From contig JAEOAD010000015.1 of assembly GCA_036365145.1 (NCBI GenBank), positions 10,471,501 through 10,535,500 of the forward strand: 64,000 bases of DNA, read 5' to 3'. Both the position numbers and the translations under genes were made by a program. The notes beneath the pieces are model-generated. The model worked only from the letters and a program-made list of their open reading frames with translations. It was not told the origin of the DNA and searched no databases. The DNA comes from Orientallactaga sibirica. Its lineage: Eukaryota; Chordata; Mammalia; Rodentia; Dipodidae. Shown piece after piece: positions 34,210 to 46,320 of this stretch (position 1 is its first letter; each line of letters starts with the position of its first letter).

Positions 34210-37200
34210 TGTATGAGACAGTTTTAGGTTCACCTAAATGAACTTCCAAACCAGGCACAGTTATGGAGGAAGGGATATTTATCGAAGCGTACAGATCCAG
34301 GGGAAGTTCCCTAATGGTAGAAGAAGCTGGCCTGCTTTCACAGGCCCAAGCAGAGAAAGAGAAGCCACAAGCCAAAAGCTACAACTTCAGGAGCTCTAGG
34401 GAGGCACACTTTGCATAGCTTTAAATTGGAATTTCAAACCCACCACAACACCCCCTCCAGTCAGGTATCTGCAGATCCAAACTACAAACTAATAAAACAC
34501 TGAATATATTGGGGGACATCTATTCAAACTACCACATTTCCCCCTTGGCTCCCAATAGATTCAAAACCATCACACACTGTAAATTGTATTTAGTCCAGTT
34601 TCAAAGGTCTCCACAGTCTTGACCAATTTAAGATGGTTCCAAAGTCCCAAGTCTCCTCTGAGATTTAAGATTGTCTCTTAGCTGTGAGTCCTGTAAAATC
34701 AAGTAAGTTACATACTTTCAACATATAAAGACACAGAGTAAACATTTGAAACTGGTATAAGGCATAGCAAGGAGAGACTAAAACAATGCAAACTCAACCA
34801 CCATCAAGCAAACATCAAACTTGTGCAGTTCAAGTCCAGTGACTAGCAGTCTCCAGATTTTTCTAATTCCGCCCCTCCAGCTGGGCTGAGTAGCCAGGTA
34901 AAACTTCCATCCCTAGCTAACAGCCTCCATGGTAGCCCTTGCATAGCCCTGGTATATCCAAAACATCTTTAGGTCTCCATGTAAATCACAATCCATCTTC
35001 CAAAGGCTCTTCCAGCCTACCAGGGTCATCATACCCTGCCTCATTCTGCATCTCAGCAGCAGCTCCTGGAATCTTATGTGTACTTTTTGACCCACTGAAT
35101 GCATTTTTTATGCTTCCAAAACTAATACCAGGTGTGAAGGACACAGCCATATTTTAATTTAGGAATGAAACAAATCATAACCTTGAAAAGCAGATTTCTT
35201 TTCTACTCAACTCTTTTCCAAAAGACTTTGTATTTTTATCATAATCTTTTCTCAGGCATACTCTCCATTGTTGTAATGTAAAGCAGATGGGCCATCTACC
35301 TTAAAATTGTTAATGTGTTGACATTAGTAGCTTCAGTAACCCAAAACCAGTCTCAGTGCCTATAATTTTAACTTGCTTGAGGTTTTCTAAATTAAAATCT
35401 TAAATTTCTCAGTCCTATATCTTTATCCAAGCACAAATTTAACCTTGATCACACTTTCTGGGCCTGGGAAGCAGAATGCAGCCAGCTCTAATGCCTGTAA
35501 CCCAGCTCCAACAAAGTCCTCTGTAGCCTTTCCTTCCCCTTAGAAAACTCCATAAACCAAGCCTCAAAGTTCAATATTGTCTGCACTTAGCATTCTCAAA
35601 CTCTTATCAGAATAGTCCATAATACTTGGCTTACCACTCCAGAAGGCATCTTCAGTTGCAAGCACCAAGTCCGTGCCCATTGCTCCAAAACAAAAGTTTG
35701 AAAAGACCAAAATCCACATAGTCAGGTTCATCTCACCTCACTCCTGGTACCAATTTCTATAGTAGACAGTTTTAGTTTCACTGAGATGAACTTCCAAACC
35801 AGGTACACTTATTGGGAAGGGATATTATTGAAGCCTACAGATCCAGGGACGTTCCATAATGGCAGAAGAAGCTGGCCTGCTTTCATAGGTACAAAGCAGA
35901 AAAGAGAAAGAGAAGCCACAAGCCACAACCACACAGTACACTTTAGAACTCCAGCTAGGCACAATTTGCATATTCCAAAGTCCCAAGTCTCCTCTGAGAT
36001 TTAAGATTGTCTCTTAGCTGTGAGTCCTGTAAAATCAAGTAAGTTACATACTTTCAACATATAAAGATACAGAGTAAACATTTAAAACTGGTATAAGGCA
36101 TAGCAAGGAGAGACTAAAACAATGCAAATTCAACCACCATCAAGCAAACATCAAACTTGTGCAGTTCAAGTCCAGTGACTAGCAGTCTCCAGATTTTTCT
36201 AATTCCGCCCCTCCAGCTGGGCTGAGTAGCCAGGTAAAACTTCCATCCCTAGCTAACAGCCTCCATGGTAGCCCTTGCATAGCCCTGGTATATCCAAAAC
36301 ATCTTTAGGTCTCCATGTAAATCACAATCCATCTTCCAAAGGCTCTTCCAGCCTACCAGGGTCATCATACCCTGCCTCATTCTGCATCTCAGCAGCAGCT
36401 CCTGGAATCTTATGTGTACTTTTTGACCCACTGCATACATTTTTTTATGCTTCCAAAACTAATACCAGGTGTGAAGGACACAGCCATATTTTAAATTTAG
36501 GAATGAGATAAATCATAACCTTGAAAAGCAGATTTCTTTTCTACTCAACTCTTTTCCAAAAGACTTTGTATTTTTATCATAATCTTTCTCAGTCATACTC
36601 TCCATTGTTGTAATGTAAAGCAGATGGGCCATCTACCTTAAAATTGTTAATGTGTTGACATTAGTAGCTTCAGTAACCCAAAACCAGTCTCAGTGCCTAT
36701 AATTTTAACTTGCTTGAGGTTTTCTAAATTAAAATCTTAAATTTCTCAGTCCTATATCTTTATCCAAGCACAAATTTAACCTTGATCACACTTTCTGGGC
36801 CTGGGAAGCAGAATGCAGCCAGCTCTAATGCCTGTAACCCAGCTCCAACAAAGTCCTCTGTAGTCTTTCCTTCCCCTTAGAAAACTCATAAACCAAGCCT
36901 CAAAGTTCAATATTGTCTGCACTTAGCATTCTCAAACTCTCATCAGAATAGTCCATAATACTTGGCTTACCACTCCAGAAGGCATCTTCAGTTGCAAGCA
37001 CCAAGTCCATGCCCATTGCTCCAAAACAAAAGTTTGAAAAGACCAAAATCCACATAGTCAGGTTCATCTCACCTCACTCCTGGTACCAATTTCTATAGTA
37101 GACAGTTTTAGTTTCACTGAGATGAACTTCCAAACCAGGTACACTTATTGGGGAAGGGATATTATTGAAGCCTACAGATCCAGGGGACGTTCCATAATGG

Positions 37201-37430
37201 CAGAAGAAACTGGCCTGCTTTCATAGGTACAAAGCAGAAAGAGAGAAAGAGAAGCCACAAGCCACAACCACACAGTACACTTTAGAACTCCAGCTAGGCA
37301 CAATTTGCATAGCTTTAGATTGGAATTTCAAATCCACCAACACACCTCCTCCAGCCAGGTGGCTGCAGATCCAAACGACAAATTAATAAAATACTGAATA
37401 TATTGGGGACTATCTGTTCAAACTACCACA
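34210..37430 (-). mobile_element. MaLR provirus with internal tandem duplication
   Basis: The whole element is bounded by a perfect 5 bp target duplication, ctagt (34205-34209 and 37431-37435). In minus-strand order it holds: 5' LTR (37094-37430); a primer-binding-like site at the LTR edge (TGGTACCA 37081-37088, fitting tRNA-Leu use known for ERVL); internal copy B (35973-37093); a truncated middle LTR (35758-35972); internal copy A (34536-35757); 3' LTR (34210-34535). The unit 34637-35972 is repeated as 35973-37311 with few differences. There is no gag or pol frame, as is usual for MaLR. A 63-codon minus frame occurs in both copies (34913-35104, 36249-36440) because of the duplication. Confidence 0.88.
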
Positions 37431-37435
37431 CTAGT

Positions 37436-38319
37436 CAAGCTGTAGTGCCAAGTGGCAATATGAATCACACAGCCAATACAAAGCTCGCAGCAAAAGTTCA
37501 CTGATTTTTTTTTTTTTTTTTGTAAAGGCTGCAGCCCAAGAGGTACAGAATTTCTGAGCCAGTCAGCCAGTACTAGAACTGTGTTCCACTTACTGGGAGA
37601 CACCTGCTTATGTCTGGCCTGTCCTTTCTCCCTATACAAGAATGAGATCTGAGGTTCTGAATTTACCTCTCAGTGAGATAAGTGCATCTGTCATCAAACA
37701 CATCCCAGAGGTGAGGTGAGCTGGACCATTCCATGGAGCATGGTCTGGCCCTCTTCAACAGTATGGCAGCACCTCCATCAGTGAAGCGACATCTATACAG
37801 TAACTCTCATGCAAATGGAAAGACCATCTCTAGAAGGAAAGAATAAAGAGGTGGAGTGAAGAACTGAGCAAAGCAGGAACAGGTTGGGGACTGATAGCCG
37901 CCTCCCTCCAGCCTGGCACTGGTGAGCAGGCAGCTGGGTACAGAGCTTCTGCTTTGCTTCACATGTGTCAGCCTCAGCCATCCACTCTGTGATGGGACTG
38001 CCTCACAGGTGCTGAGCTCTCTGTCCTGAGGGGAGTCTGAGACAGGACTAGACAGCAGCTGTGAGAAGTGCTGAGAGGTGTCCATACTGAGGAAGGATGG
38101 AATGAATTCTCACAACCTTTGTTTTCCCAGATTCAGTCATTCATGAACCTCCAGTCTGAGCAGTAGTTTTCCCTGTTCATTATGGATTTACCAACCCAAG
38201 GGTCCCTCCTTTCCCAGTCCTGTTGTCCCTACTACCCTCTAGCTAATTAATAATATTATGCATGTGCAATTAATCACATATGTCACTGCTGGGTGAGACC
38301 CAGTGCTTAATGGTTCCAG
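37436..38319. other. Unique non-coding DNA
   Basis: Poly-T at 37505-37521 is the only marked feature. A possible short retroposon tail lies there, but no body is recognised. Confidence 0.4.
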
Positions 38320-38440
38320 TGGCCAGTACTTCATGGGATTTAATGAACAGACTGCTCTTGGGGTTCTAGACCAGAAGCTCATGGGTGGGGCCTGCACTTC
38401 TGCATTTTCAACAGACTCCCAGGTGATGGCAGCCTGCTGT
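38320..38440 (+). mobile_element. MER5-like DNA transposon fragment
   Basis: The order 'gggtggggcctgcacttctg', 'cattttcaacagactcccag', 'gtgatggcagcctgc' matches the 3' half of MER5-type (hAT-Charlie) elements. Confidence 0.5.
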
Positions 38441-41400
38441 CAATGAGACAGCCAAGTGGGCCTATTTCAGGGGATGGGGGCCTAGGGAGTACTTCCCTAT
38501 GCAAGGAGGGTCAAAGGAATGAACTTGAACTTGGCAAGCAGAATTAAGCCTGACATCCCCCATTCTGCATTTAGGGTCCACTCCTAGTGTCCCTGACTGG
38601 AGAAGCATAAACCTACCCTAAGAGGGCAGCTTTACCACGTGACCTCTCCTTACCCCCACCTAACTCAGGTGAACTGCTTTTGCCTGTGGAGCTCTCGATT
38701 GAATGTGCATGGTGGCTGGGGCTCTTTCAGAGAGGGCTTATTCCAGGATTCCCTGCTCCAGGGTGGTTCTAGACTGCAGAGCCACCTCCCTCCTAACCCC
38801 TATCTGGCTGCTTCTGACCACAAAGGTGTACTCTGCAGGGCTGTTCAGTGGCTCCCAGGGAGCTTAGACCTGTGGACCCTCCTTTTCTGGACCTGTGTCC
38901 CCACCTGCACTGTGTGGGTTCACCGGAGGCTCTCTCTGAGATACCTGATCTGTGCCCACTGACTCAGGCTGCCTTAGGTGAGGGCAAACCAGGGAGGAGA
39001 GGTGTGTGGAGGGCCCAGGAGGCAGGCAGGAATTCATACCTTCACAGCATCTCTGCACCAAGACTTCTTGGATATTTTTAGGGAACATGGTGCCTCTCAG
39101 GCTACAATTTCTTAATGTAGCTAGCTGACAAAGATCAGTTCCATGAAATTACAGTGGGAAGCTGAGCAGCTTCTCTGGTGCTGATGTGTGCATGGGGAGG
39201 CAGTGGGAGTAGGAGGGGCAGCAAGGGTGCCTCCCACAAGATTGGACAGGTGTTCAGGACAGAAGAAAGCACATAGCACTTAGGAGGGCAAGTCTGACAG
39301 CTGATGGGGGGGGGGCATTTGCCCACACAATGAGCAGTTCTTCAAGGAATGCCAGCTGGGTGTCTATCAGTTCAGTTCTGATACTGTCGACCTCTAAAGA
39401 TAGCAGCTGTCCCACAGGTGGAAGATTCAGTCCCAGGATACTGCCCACAATTTCAAATATCCATCACAAGCCCCAGAAGGTAGCCTGTGCTTCTCCCAAT
39501 GGACTACAAACTGGAGTTTCCACGGCCCCTGCCTCACATTCTACTAATTTGTAAGAATGGCATAAAGAACTCAGGGAAACACTTTACTTACCATTGCCTG
39601 TTCACTATACAGGATAATGCAAAGGATTCAGATGAATAAGGAGGTCAGAGAGATGAGTAGGACAAGGCCTGAGGGAAGTGGTGTGGAGCTTCCACCCTCT
39701 CTCTGATCATGTCCCATATCTCCTCATGGTCAGATGAGGATCAGATGTCTGAAGACCCTGTCCCTCTCAAGTCTGCCTCACCTTTAGACCTGCTTCTTGG
39801 ACTTTAAAACCCCAGATGTTCATTCATGCTGACCTCACCCATGCACCCCCACACTTCCCCCTCTGTAGGCTTGAGATCCTAAGTGCTAAAATGGCCAGGG
39901 GGTTCCCAGCATAGAAGCCCTTTCTCTCCCCTGTCTCTAGAGGGCATGCTCAGAGACTGCTCCAGAGTATCACTACAGGAGAACCTGGAGCCTATCTATG
40001 TGCTGCTGAGCCCTGTATCTGTGTTGTTTCTGGCCTTGTGGGTTTGCCTCCTCCTCAAGGGTAGGATTCAGGATTCTTCACAATTCTGGTGAAGTGGTAC
40101 CCACTGACTGACTCATCCCCACCCTTGGGGTTTCTGAAGAGGCACTCTGGGTAGCAGTGGAGTCTCTGCTATTGCTTGCTGGCATCCCAGAGCTAAGAGT
40201 GACAGGTGATGCCTCTGATCCAGAAGGAACTTGATGAGATGCAAGTGGATGAGAAATAAGGAAACTGAGGCATCATGTGGCCAAATGGGAGAGAAGAGGA
40301 ACTACAAGAAGTTCTACCCCACTGGAACCCAGGGAGGTTGTTCTAAGCTGTTTTATCTCTATTTGGTAACTTTGGTTATCTTCTCCCACTTCCCTCTGAC
40401 TTTTCTTTCCCTCACTGCCATTCCTTCTCCCGCCTCCCTTCTTCAAAAGGTCCTTCATCTCCCTCCACACCCCCATACCTCACCTCTAGCTACCTAGACC
40501 TGCAAGTGTCAAGAGGAGAGCCACCTGCTCAGCCAAACTGCATGGGCACAGTTTGAGTGGGCTCTCAGGGACTTCTCTAAGCCTAGAAGAGAGGGAAGCT
40601 GCCTGGCAAAACTTAGGGCCAGGCAGCTATAGCCAGGTCTGCAGGAGCTCCCACAGAGGCCAGGGCCCATTTGTCCTCCTCCAGGCTCCTCCTCTCATTG
40701 CCCTAGATCTTGTCCTCCAGCTCCTCTTGTGGGTACCTTCTTCCTTCCGAAACACCATCTCTGCCTTGACACTCCCCCCACCTTCAGTGCATTTGTACAA
40801 CCCTGAGTCAGGATGACAGTTTCCAGGCTATGCATCCTTCACAGAAAGCTTCTTCTCCTTGGGCCTCCCATAACTGATGTAGCACCCTCCTCAGCCTTCT
40901 CAGGACCCAGAGCCTGCTGGGAGCTTTCTGTTCCCAGTGAGGGAAGAACCATGGCTTCCCCTTCCTACCCAGCTGCCATGGAAATCCCTACAAACAGGAC
41001 AAAAATAAAAGCACGTGGGGTTAGAGGCTGAGTTGATTTCCAAGAAAGTGGGAAGAGGACGACAGGCGGCCCCTTATTTGAGGTTTCACTTTGAGGCCTT
41101 AGTTACTGTAGTTAACATAGTCTGAAAATATTAAATAAAAATCCTAGAAATAATTCATAACTGTTAGTAGTGAATTATGTCATTATTCTTGTTGGTAAAC
41201 TCTTACTATGCCCGATTTATTCATTAAACTTCATATAGGCATATATGTATAGAAAAATCCAGCCTATATAGTCTGCAGTACTATTTGTAGTTTCAGGCAT
41301 GCCCTGGAGGTCTCAGAATGTAAGTACCCGTGTAATGACTGTGCACTGAATTGGTGGCTTATACACAGCAAGGAAATCATAGCTTTCAAGGGGCGCAACA

Positions 41401-41643
41401 GAGATCAGTAGCAAAGGCAGGCTGGGGCTGGGGCTTTACCATACAGAGCTCTAGAGACAGAAATCCAGAACATGAAGAAAAAAATGACCCCTGATGGAAG
41501 ATAATAATGGACTTTGTCTGAAAGGTGCAAGACTTAAAATGTCCTTATAAAATTTCACTGCCTGAACAACATTGGGTCCACTGACATGTTATCATGATGA
41601 TGAAGGAAAGCAAAACAAATAAAAGACATTGAAATGGAAGGTG
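38441..41643. other. Unique non-coding DNA (3.2 kb)
   Basis: This is the longest repeat-poor stretch of the window. Frames at 38639-39081, 40231-40497 and 40553-41031 show no conserved domain or splice-framed exon that I recognise. 40245-40275 has a MIR-like 'aggaaactgaggca'. Confidence 0.4.
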
Positions 41644-41799
41644 CCAGGCAAGGTGGCACATGCCTTTAATGCCAGCACTTGGGAAGCAGAGGTAGGAGGA
41701 TGCTATGAGTTTGAGAGTACCCAGAGACTACAGAGTGAATTCCAGGTCAGCCTGAGCTAGAGTGAGATCCTACCTCAGAAAACAAAACAAAACAAAACG
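41644..41799 (+). mobile_element. B1 SINE
   Basis: B1 with a (AAAAC)n tail; ggaag flanks it on both sides. Confidence 0.92.
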
Positions 41800-42014
41800 G
41801 AAGAGACTGGTTGGAGGGAGGAAGAGATTCAATGGAAGAGAACAAGAGAGAATGATGGGAGAAGATTATGGTAAAGATATATTATTTACATATATAAAAT
41901 GTCAATACAATTATTGTAAACATTTCAGGCAGCCAGCAATAAAATCTTAACGTCCAGAGAGCAAACCAGGCTACCAGCAAGGAGGGGAATCCAAATATAT
42001 ATATTTCTATACAT

Positions 42015-42236
42015 ACTGAAGTATGTTCATATGCTTCAGGGGTGGACATTGGGAGTGTGTCAGACTATATGTTTCTCTGTAGGCCAAGGTATGTTCATAT
42101 GATGCAGGAGTAGACACTGGAGATGGGTGTCTGCACATTTCTGTGTAGGCAAAGATGTGTTCATATGATGCAGGAATGGACATTGGACATGTGTTCATAC
42201 ACGGCTGTGAACACTGGGAGTGTGTGTGTCAGACTG
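42015..42236. repeat. Minisatellite, about 3 units of ~68 bp
   Basis: The unit start 'tatgttcatatg' recurs at about 42020, 42089 and 42156 with diverged spacers ('gtggacattgggagtgtg', 'gtagacactggagatg', 'atggacattggacatg'). Confidence 0.75.
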
Positions 42237-43325
42237 TTGGGATGCATGACCATGAACCTGGCATTAGGTAACTCTCCATGGATCTCTTTTATTTTTTCAC
42301 ATCTTGAAAAGTGAGGCCTCCACCATTTCAAGGACACTGTCTAATGAACAGCTTTGGCAGATAAAATTTGTGTCCCTCTCCTTTGTAAAGGGCAGTTGCC
42401 CTTCCTGCTACTTACAGACTCAGGTATGCTAAGCTCAGAGTTTCTCCTCTATGATGAGCTACTCAGATGTCATCTAGCCCTCTGACATCAGCAACGGGAA
42501 GGATTGCTGGCAGCTGAGTGCTGATACCCAGCTACTAGAGCTGCTGTGAGTATTAACTGTCCTTCATCTCTGAGCCATGAATCTCACATCATCTGCCGGA
42601 TTCTCAAAACCAACATACTAAGTCAGTCTCTTGCACATATTATAAACTCACCATTCTTTGATAATGTGTTTGTAGCTATGTATGTTTCAGTGTCCCTGAC
42701 TTTAACCACATTTGCATGTGGATTGAAGAATTAAGTGTAGCAATGTCTTGGGGAAATGGTATTTCATAGCTTTGACACCTTAGATTCCAGCTCTTTGGTA
42801 GTTCAAGTCTATAGGAGAAAAGTGAACCAGCTATCCTCATTGAACAACAGGAGGGAGACAGGGAATAACAAATACAGAAAGATCAATATGTGTACCCACT
42901 ACACTCATCCATCCACCTGATAGCTGTGTTTATGGGGACCACGGGATGCTCTCTTGAGTTTAGAAACACTGAGTTGGAATTGGAGTGACTGTGGTGACCA
43001 CAGGAAGAAGAGGCCATCTGAGGGAGAATAGGCAGGGTTTCTGCTTTGTGGAGTGAAACCTTTGTCCTCACCCCATCCAAAATTCACCAGCCTCTCCTAT
43101 CCTACTTTTGACCAACTGAGTCATGCTCTGGAACATAAGCACCACCTTTGGCCTTTATGAAACAAATCTAGCTGTTCTTTGTAGCTAAATTTTAATCCTG
43201 TCCTCTGTTGGCCCTTTCACGCCAAGAAAATGGGGCAGGACATTTACAATTTCCCATCTTATCAGGGCTAAACCAGGAACCAGTGCCATCCCCAAAGGAG
43301 GCCTCATGCTTTGCCTGTTCTTTTA
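42237..43325. other. Unique non-coding DNA
   Basis: No recognised feature. Confidence 0.4.
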
Positions 43326-43686
43326 TTTTATTTTTTTTATTTTTATTGTTATTTGTGTGTATATATGTGTGCATGATATGTGTGTGCATGTGCATGTGCA
43401 CACATGTGCATACCAAGCTTGTGGAGGTCAGAGGACAACTGGTCTTCTCCTGCCATCTTTTTTGAGACAGGGTCACCCTTGATGTTTTGCTGTTGGGCAG
43501 GCCAGACTAGCTGGCCCACAAGCTCCAGGATTCTCCTGGCTCCATCTCCCACTGCATAAGCATATTGGGATGACAGATGCATGTGTCACAGCACATCTAG
43601 CTTTACATGAGTGCTGTGGATCTGCACTTCTGGTTGGCAGGCTTACAGAGCAAACACCTTTAACCACTAAGCAATCTCCCCAGCCC
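43326..43686 (-). mobile_element. B4-like SINE
   Basis: A GT/CATG-rich lead, 'tggaggtcagaggacaactg', 'gagacagggtcacccttgat' and the reverse tRNA-like head 'aaccactaagcaatctcccc'. Confidence 0.85.
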
Positions 43687-43989
43687 CTGCCTTATCTTTC
43701 TGACTTTCCAAATAGTGCCATTATCCTCTTGAAATCAGAGGGCTGAGAACTTAAGAAACTTGGCCATTGTGCAAGTTCATGGAGAAGGAGATCCAGAGAG
43801 GCTTGGAGGAAAGATGGGGTGAGGGTAAGGGGAGATGAGACAGAATGTAGGAAGAGCACCTGGCTGCCAGAAGGTACTGACAGTGCCAGGGAGAACTGCA
43901 AAGGCACTAATAGTTCTGCAGAAGAGGTTGAGGGCCCTGGTCAGAGGATTGGCAGGAATGGGTGTGCAGGTGTTGGCTTTCTAGAGTCT

Positions 43990-45378
43990 TGCTGTGGTTT
44001 GGATAAGTGTCCCTGAGCAGTCCACATGCTAAAGGCTTGGGTTGCACTATTGACAAGTGGTAGAACCTTTGAAAGGTGGGACCTAAGTAAGGTTCTTAGG
44101 TCTCTGGGACATGTCCCTGAAGAGGATTGTGGGATTGGTGGAGGATAGGAGAAAGCTAGTGTCTTTTAGGTAGTTTCAGGTAGAGATTGAGGCCCGCAGA
44201 GAACCATGAGGTGCCACCCTACATGCCACGTCACTCTGGCACAAGAACAGGACTCTTGGCAGAAATGGAACTCCTGTCTGATACTGATCTATGGCGCCCC
44301 TTGCTGCTCAGTCTAGCACACTGTCTAAATAAATGGTCCAGGTGGGCTGGCTCTGGAGTCTGCCCTCCAAATCTGCAAACAAATTGGGTCTTCCTCTTGC
44401 GTATAAAGGCTCTCATCTCTTCCTGTTTTGCTTTTGTCTGTCCGTGGGAGTCTCCTGAACTTACGCTGTGCTGCTTGGATACACGTGACTCTGCTTTCCC
44501 CCTGGCTGGGTGGGAGGGAGAACATAACAGTGTTTCTTTGTCTGGGGAACACTTCTGTTCGTGTCTGCTTTATAGTTTGGGATAACTTCTCATTTTGAGT
44601 ACATGCATGATTTCCTCTGGTCTCTACCACATGCACGTTTCTCTTACACTCTAGATCTAACACGTGGGTGCCCTCACTGACTCCAGGCCTGCTACCTGTG
44701 TAATTTCTTTAAACATGGGGTAACCACGAGTGTAACTCTCTTCATTACTCCTTTCTCCTCTGAACTTATTGGTCTCAGCTTTGATATTTTACCTCTTATT
44801 TTCCCTTGAGCCATACTGTTTTGCCCATTTAACTCCCTGCCATGTGCTTATGGTCCTGCTGGGTTTTTTTTTTTTTTCAAAAACCTCAGTTTCCTTTAAG
44901 TGAACTTTATTAACTATGCAGTGTTTCCACATGAGAGTGTGTTTCCTACTTCTCACATGTTTATGACTCTGCTCTAGCCTTCCTATATCCCAATTTCCTT
45001 TAAATAAGTCCCATGATTTGTGATTTCTCCTTAAAGAGACTTAATAATTCATAGTTTATTCTTCTTAAGAATGTTTTTATCAATTTTTGATAAAGGTAGG
45101 ACAGAACCCAAACTTGTAGCTCAAAAATTTGGGTGACCCCTCTTGAGCCCCAAAATCCTGTACTAGGATAACACTTTGTCTTTTTTGGCTTCCTGACTCA
45201 TGATGTAAGCAGTTTCCTTCACTGATGACTCCTCCTGCCATGAGGTGCTGCCCCAAAGAATGGGGCTACCAAATCTTGGACTGGAAACTACAGAACTGTG
45301 AGCCAAAGTAAACCTTTTCTCTTTACGTGTTAATTGCCACATGCTTTTCTTTATAGTAATGTGAAGGTGACTAATGCA
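43990..45378 (+). mobile_element. MaLR (MST/MLT-like) LTR split by a long LTR
   Basis: The first part, 43990-44127, opens TGCTGTGGTTTGGATAAG. The second, 45170-45378, has 'cttcctgactcatgatgtaa' and the end 'aatgtgaaggtgactaatgca'. Both parts are in register with an MST-type LTR, the join falling at 'ctgaagaggat | aacac'. Confidence 0.65.
44128..45164 (+). mobile_element. Long LTR-like repeat, copy 2
   Basis: It is homologous to 6190-7511. The flanking 5 bp repeat aggat (44123-44127, 45165-45169) defines the insertion. TATA box tataaa lies at 44402-44407. It begins TG but ends CT, not CA, so either the end has mutated or the boundary is a few bases off. There is no coding frame. The class is not determined. 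Confidence 0.7.
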
Positions 45379-45565
45379 CATCTAAATAAATCCTTGTCAT
45401 CACTGGAGGCCCTCCAGGCTGTAATTACAACTACACATTTTTACACCTCTGCATCAGCCCCACAACTTAGAGATCAAGCTACATTATTCCCACACCCATG
45501 TATGAACCTGTCAGAGGTGAGGGGAGTGAGACATGGCTCCACACTGTCACACTCAGCAGCCTGAG

Positions 45566-46070
45566 TGTGACCCCTAGAATTTTAGGGACCTGGACTCAGA
45601 AAATCTTCAATGCAAAAATTAAATTTCAGGTTGAACTGGTATGAAGCTAAGTTGGAGATTTTATTTAAAGTATTTTAATATAGTTAAGCATGAGGGAAAG
45701 GAGAAAGAAAGGTATGTCTTCTCAGGAGAGACTAGCAGAAAGTAAGGCATGCCCCAGTGTGAGTACTGGCTCCTCAAAGGAGAGTCACAATTGTCTTAGC
45801 ATTTGCCACATATACCATTTTGGTGGCTCTCAACTCACACCCCAACAGATTGCTAAGAATCCCTTTCTCTCTCTCTTTCCTCTCTCTTTTGATAAGTGAT
45901 CTTATAGGGTAGTTCCTTGAGAGATGCCTTGGATAGAATTATAACCTAATAATGTAAAACCAGAAGCTACTCAGGTGGCACAAGAGGTTTAGTTCACATC
46001 CTTTCCCTATTCCTAACTTATATCTGGGAGGGAAAAAGGCTTTCAGCAGTTGTTAATTATGCTTGTTTCT
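45566..46070 (-). mobile_element. LTR-like repeat, copy 2
   Basis: It starts TGTGACCCC on the plus strand (the minus-strand end ...GGGGTCACA). The minus-strand polyadenylation signal AATAAA is the complement of the 'tttattt' near 45660. It is homologous to 19965-20735. The far edge is unclear; a poly-T at 46073-46096 follows. Confidence 0.5.
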
Positions 46071-46072
46071 TT

Positions 46073-46320
46073 TTTTTTTTTTTTTTTTTTTTTTTTGGCT
46101 GCTGGTGAGACTCCTGGGTGGGTAGGTGAGGGGTTCTTTCCTTTTATTTTCCCCTTATTTTTTCCCATCTTTGTATCATGCCTCAGGCCCAAGGCCAAGT
46201 TGTAGGAGGCAGACGATGGCCTCCATTCCTGCTCTGGCTTCTCCTGGTCACTCATTTAATATTCAGGCAGTGCTTCACACCATTCATCACAGGCCACGGA
46301 GGAACTGAGATTTTGATCTA
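46073..46320 (-). mobile_element. Possible truncated retrocopy with A tail
   Basis: A 23 base poly-T adjoins non-SINE sequence, as expected for a minus-strand retroposed RNA. A minus frame (46255-46043) runs into the A tail as a lysine run. I do not recognise the source and see no clear target duplication. Confidence 0.3.

Noticed and set aside
34913..36440. The same 63-codon minus frame at two places
   Set aside because: The duplication is explained by the tandem repeat inside a non-coding MaLR element; it is not a gene family.
42015..42236. CRISPR-like array
   Set aside because: Few units, diverged, with no short exact repeat and unique spacer pattern; vertebrate minisatellite.
46043..46255. 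Lysine-rich small protein on the minus strand
   Set aside because: The lysine run is the poly-T tract read backwards. At most this is a truncated retrocopy.
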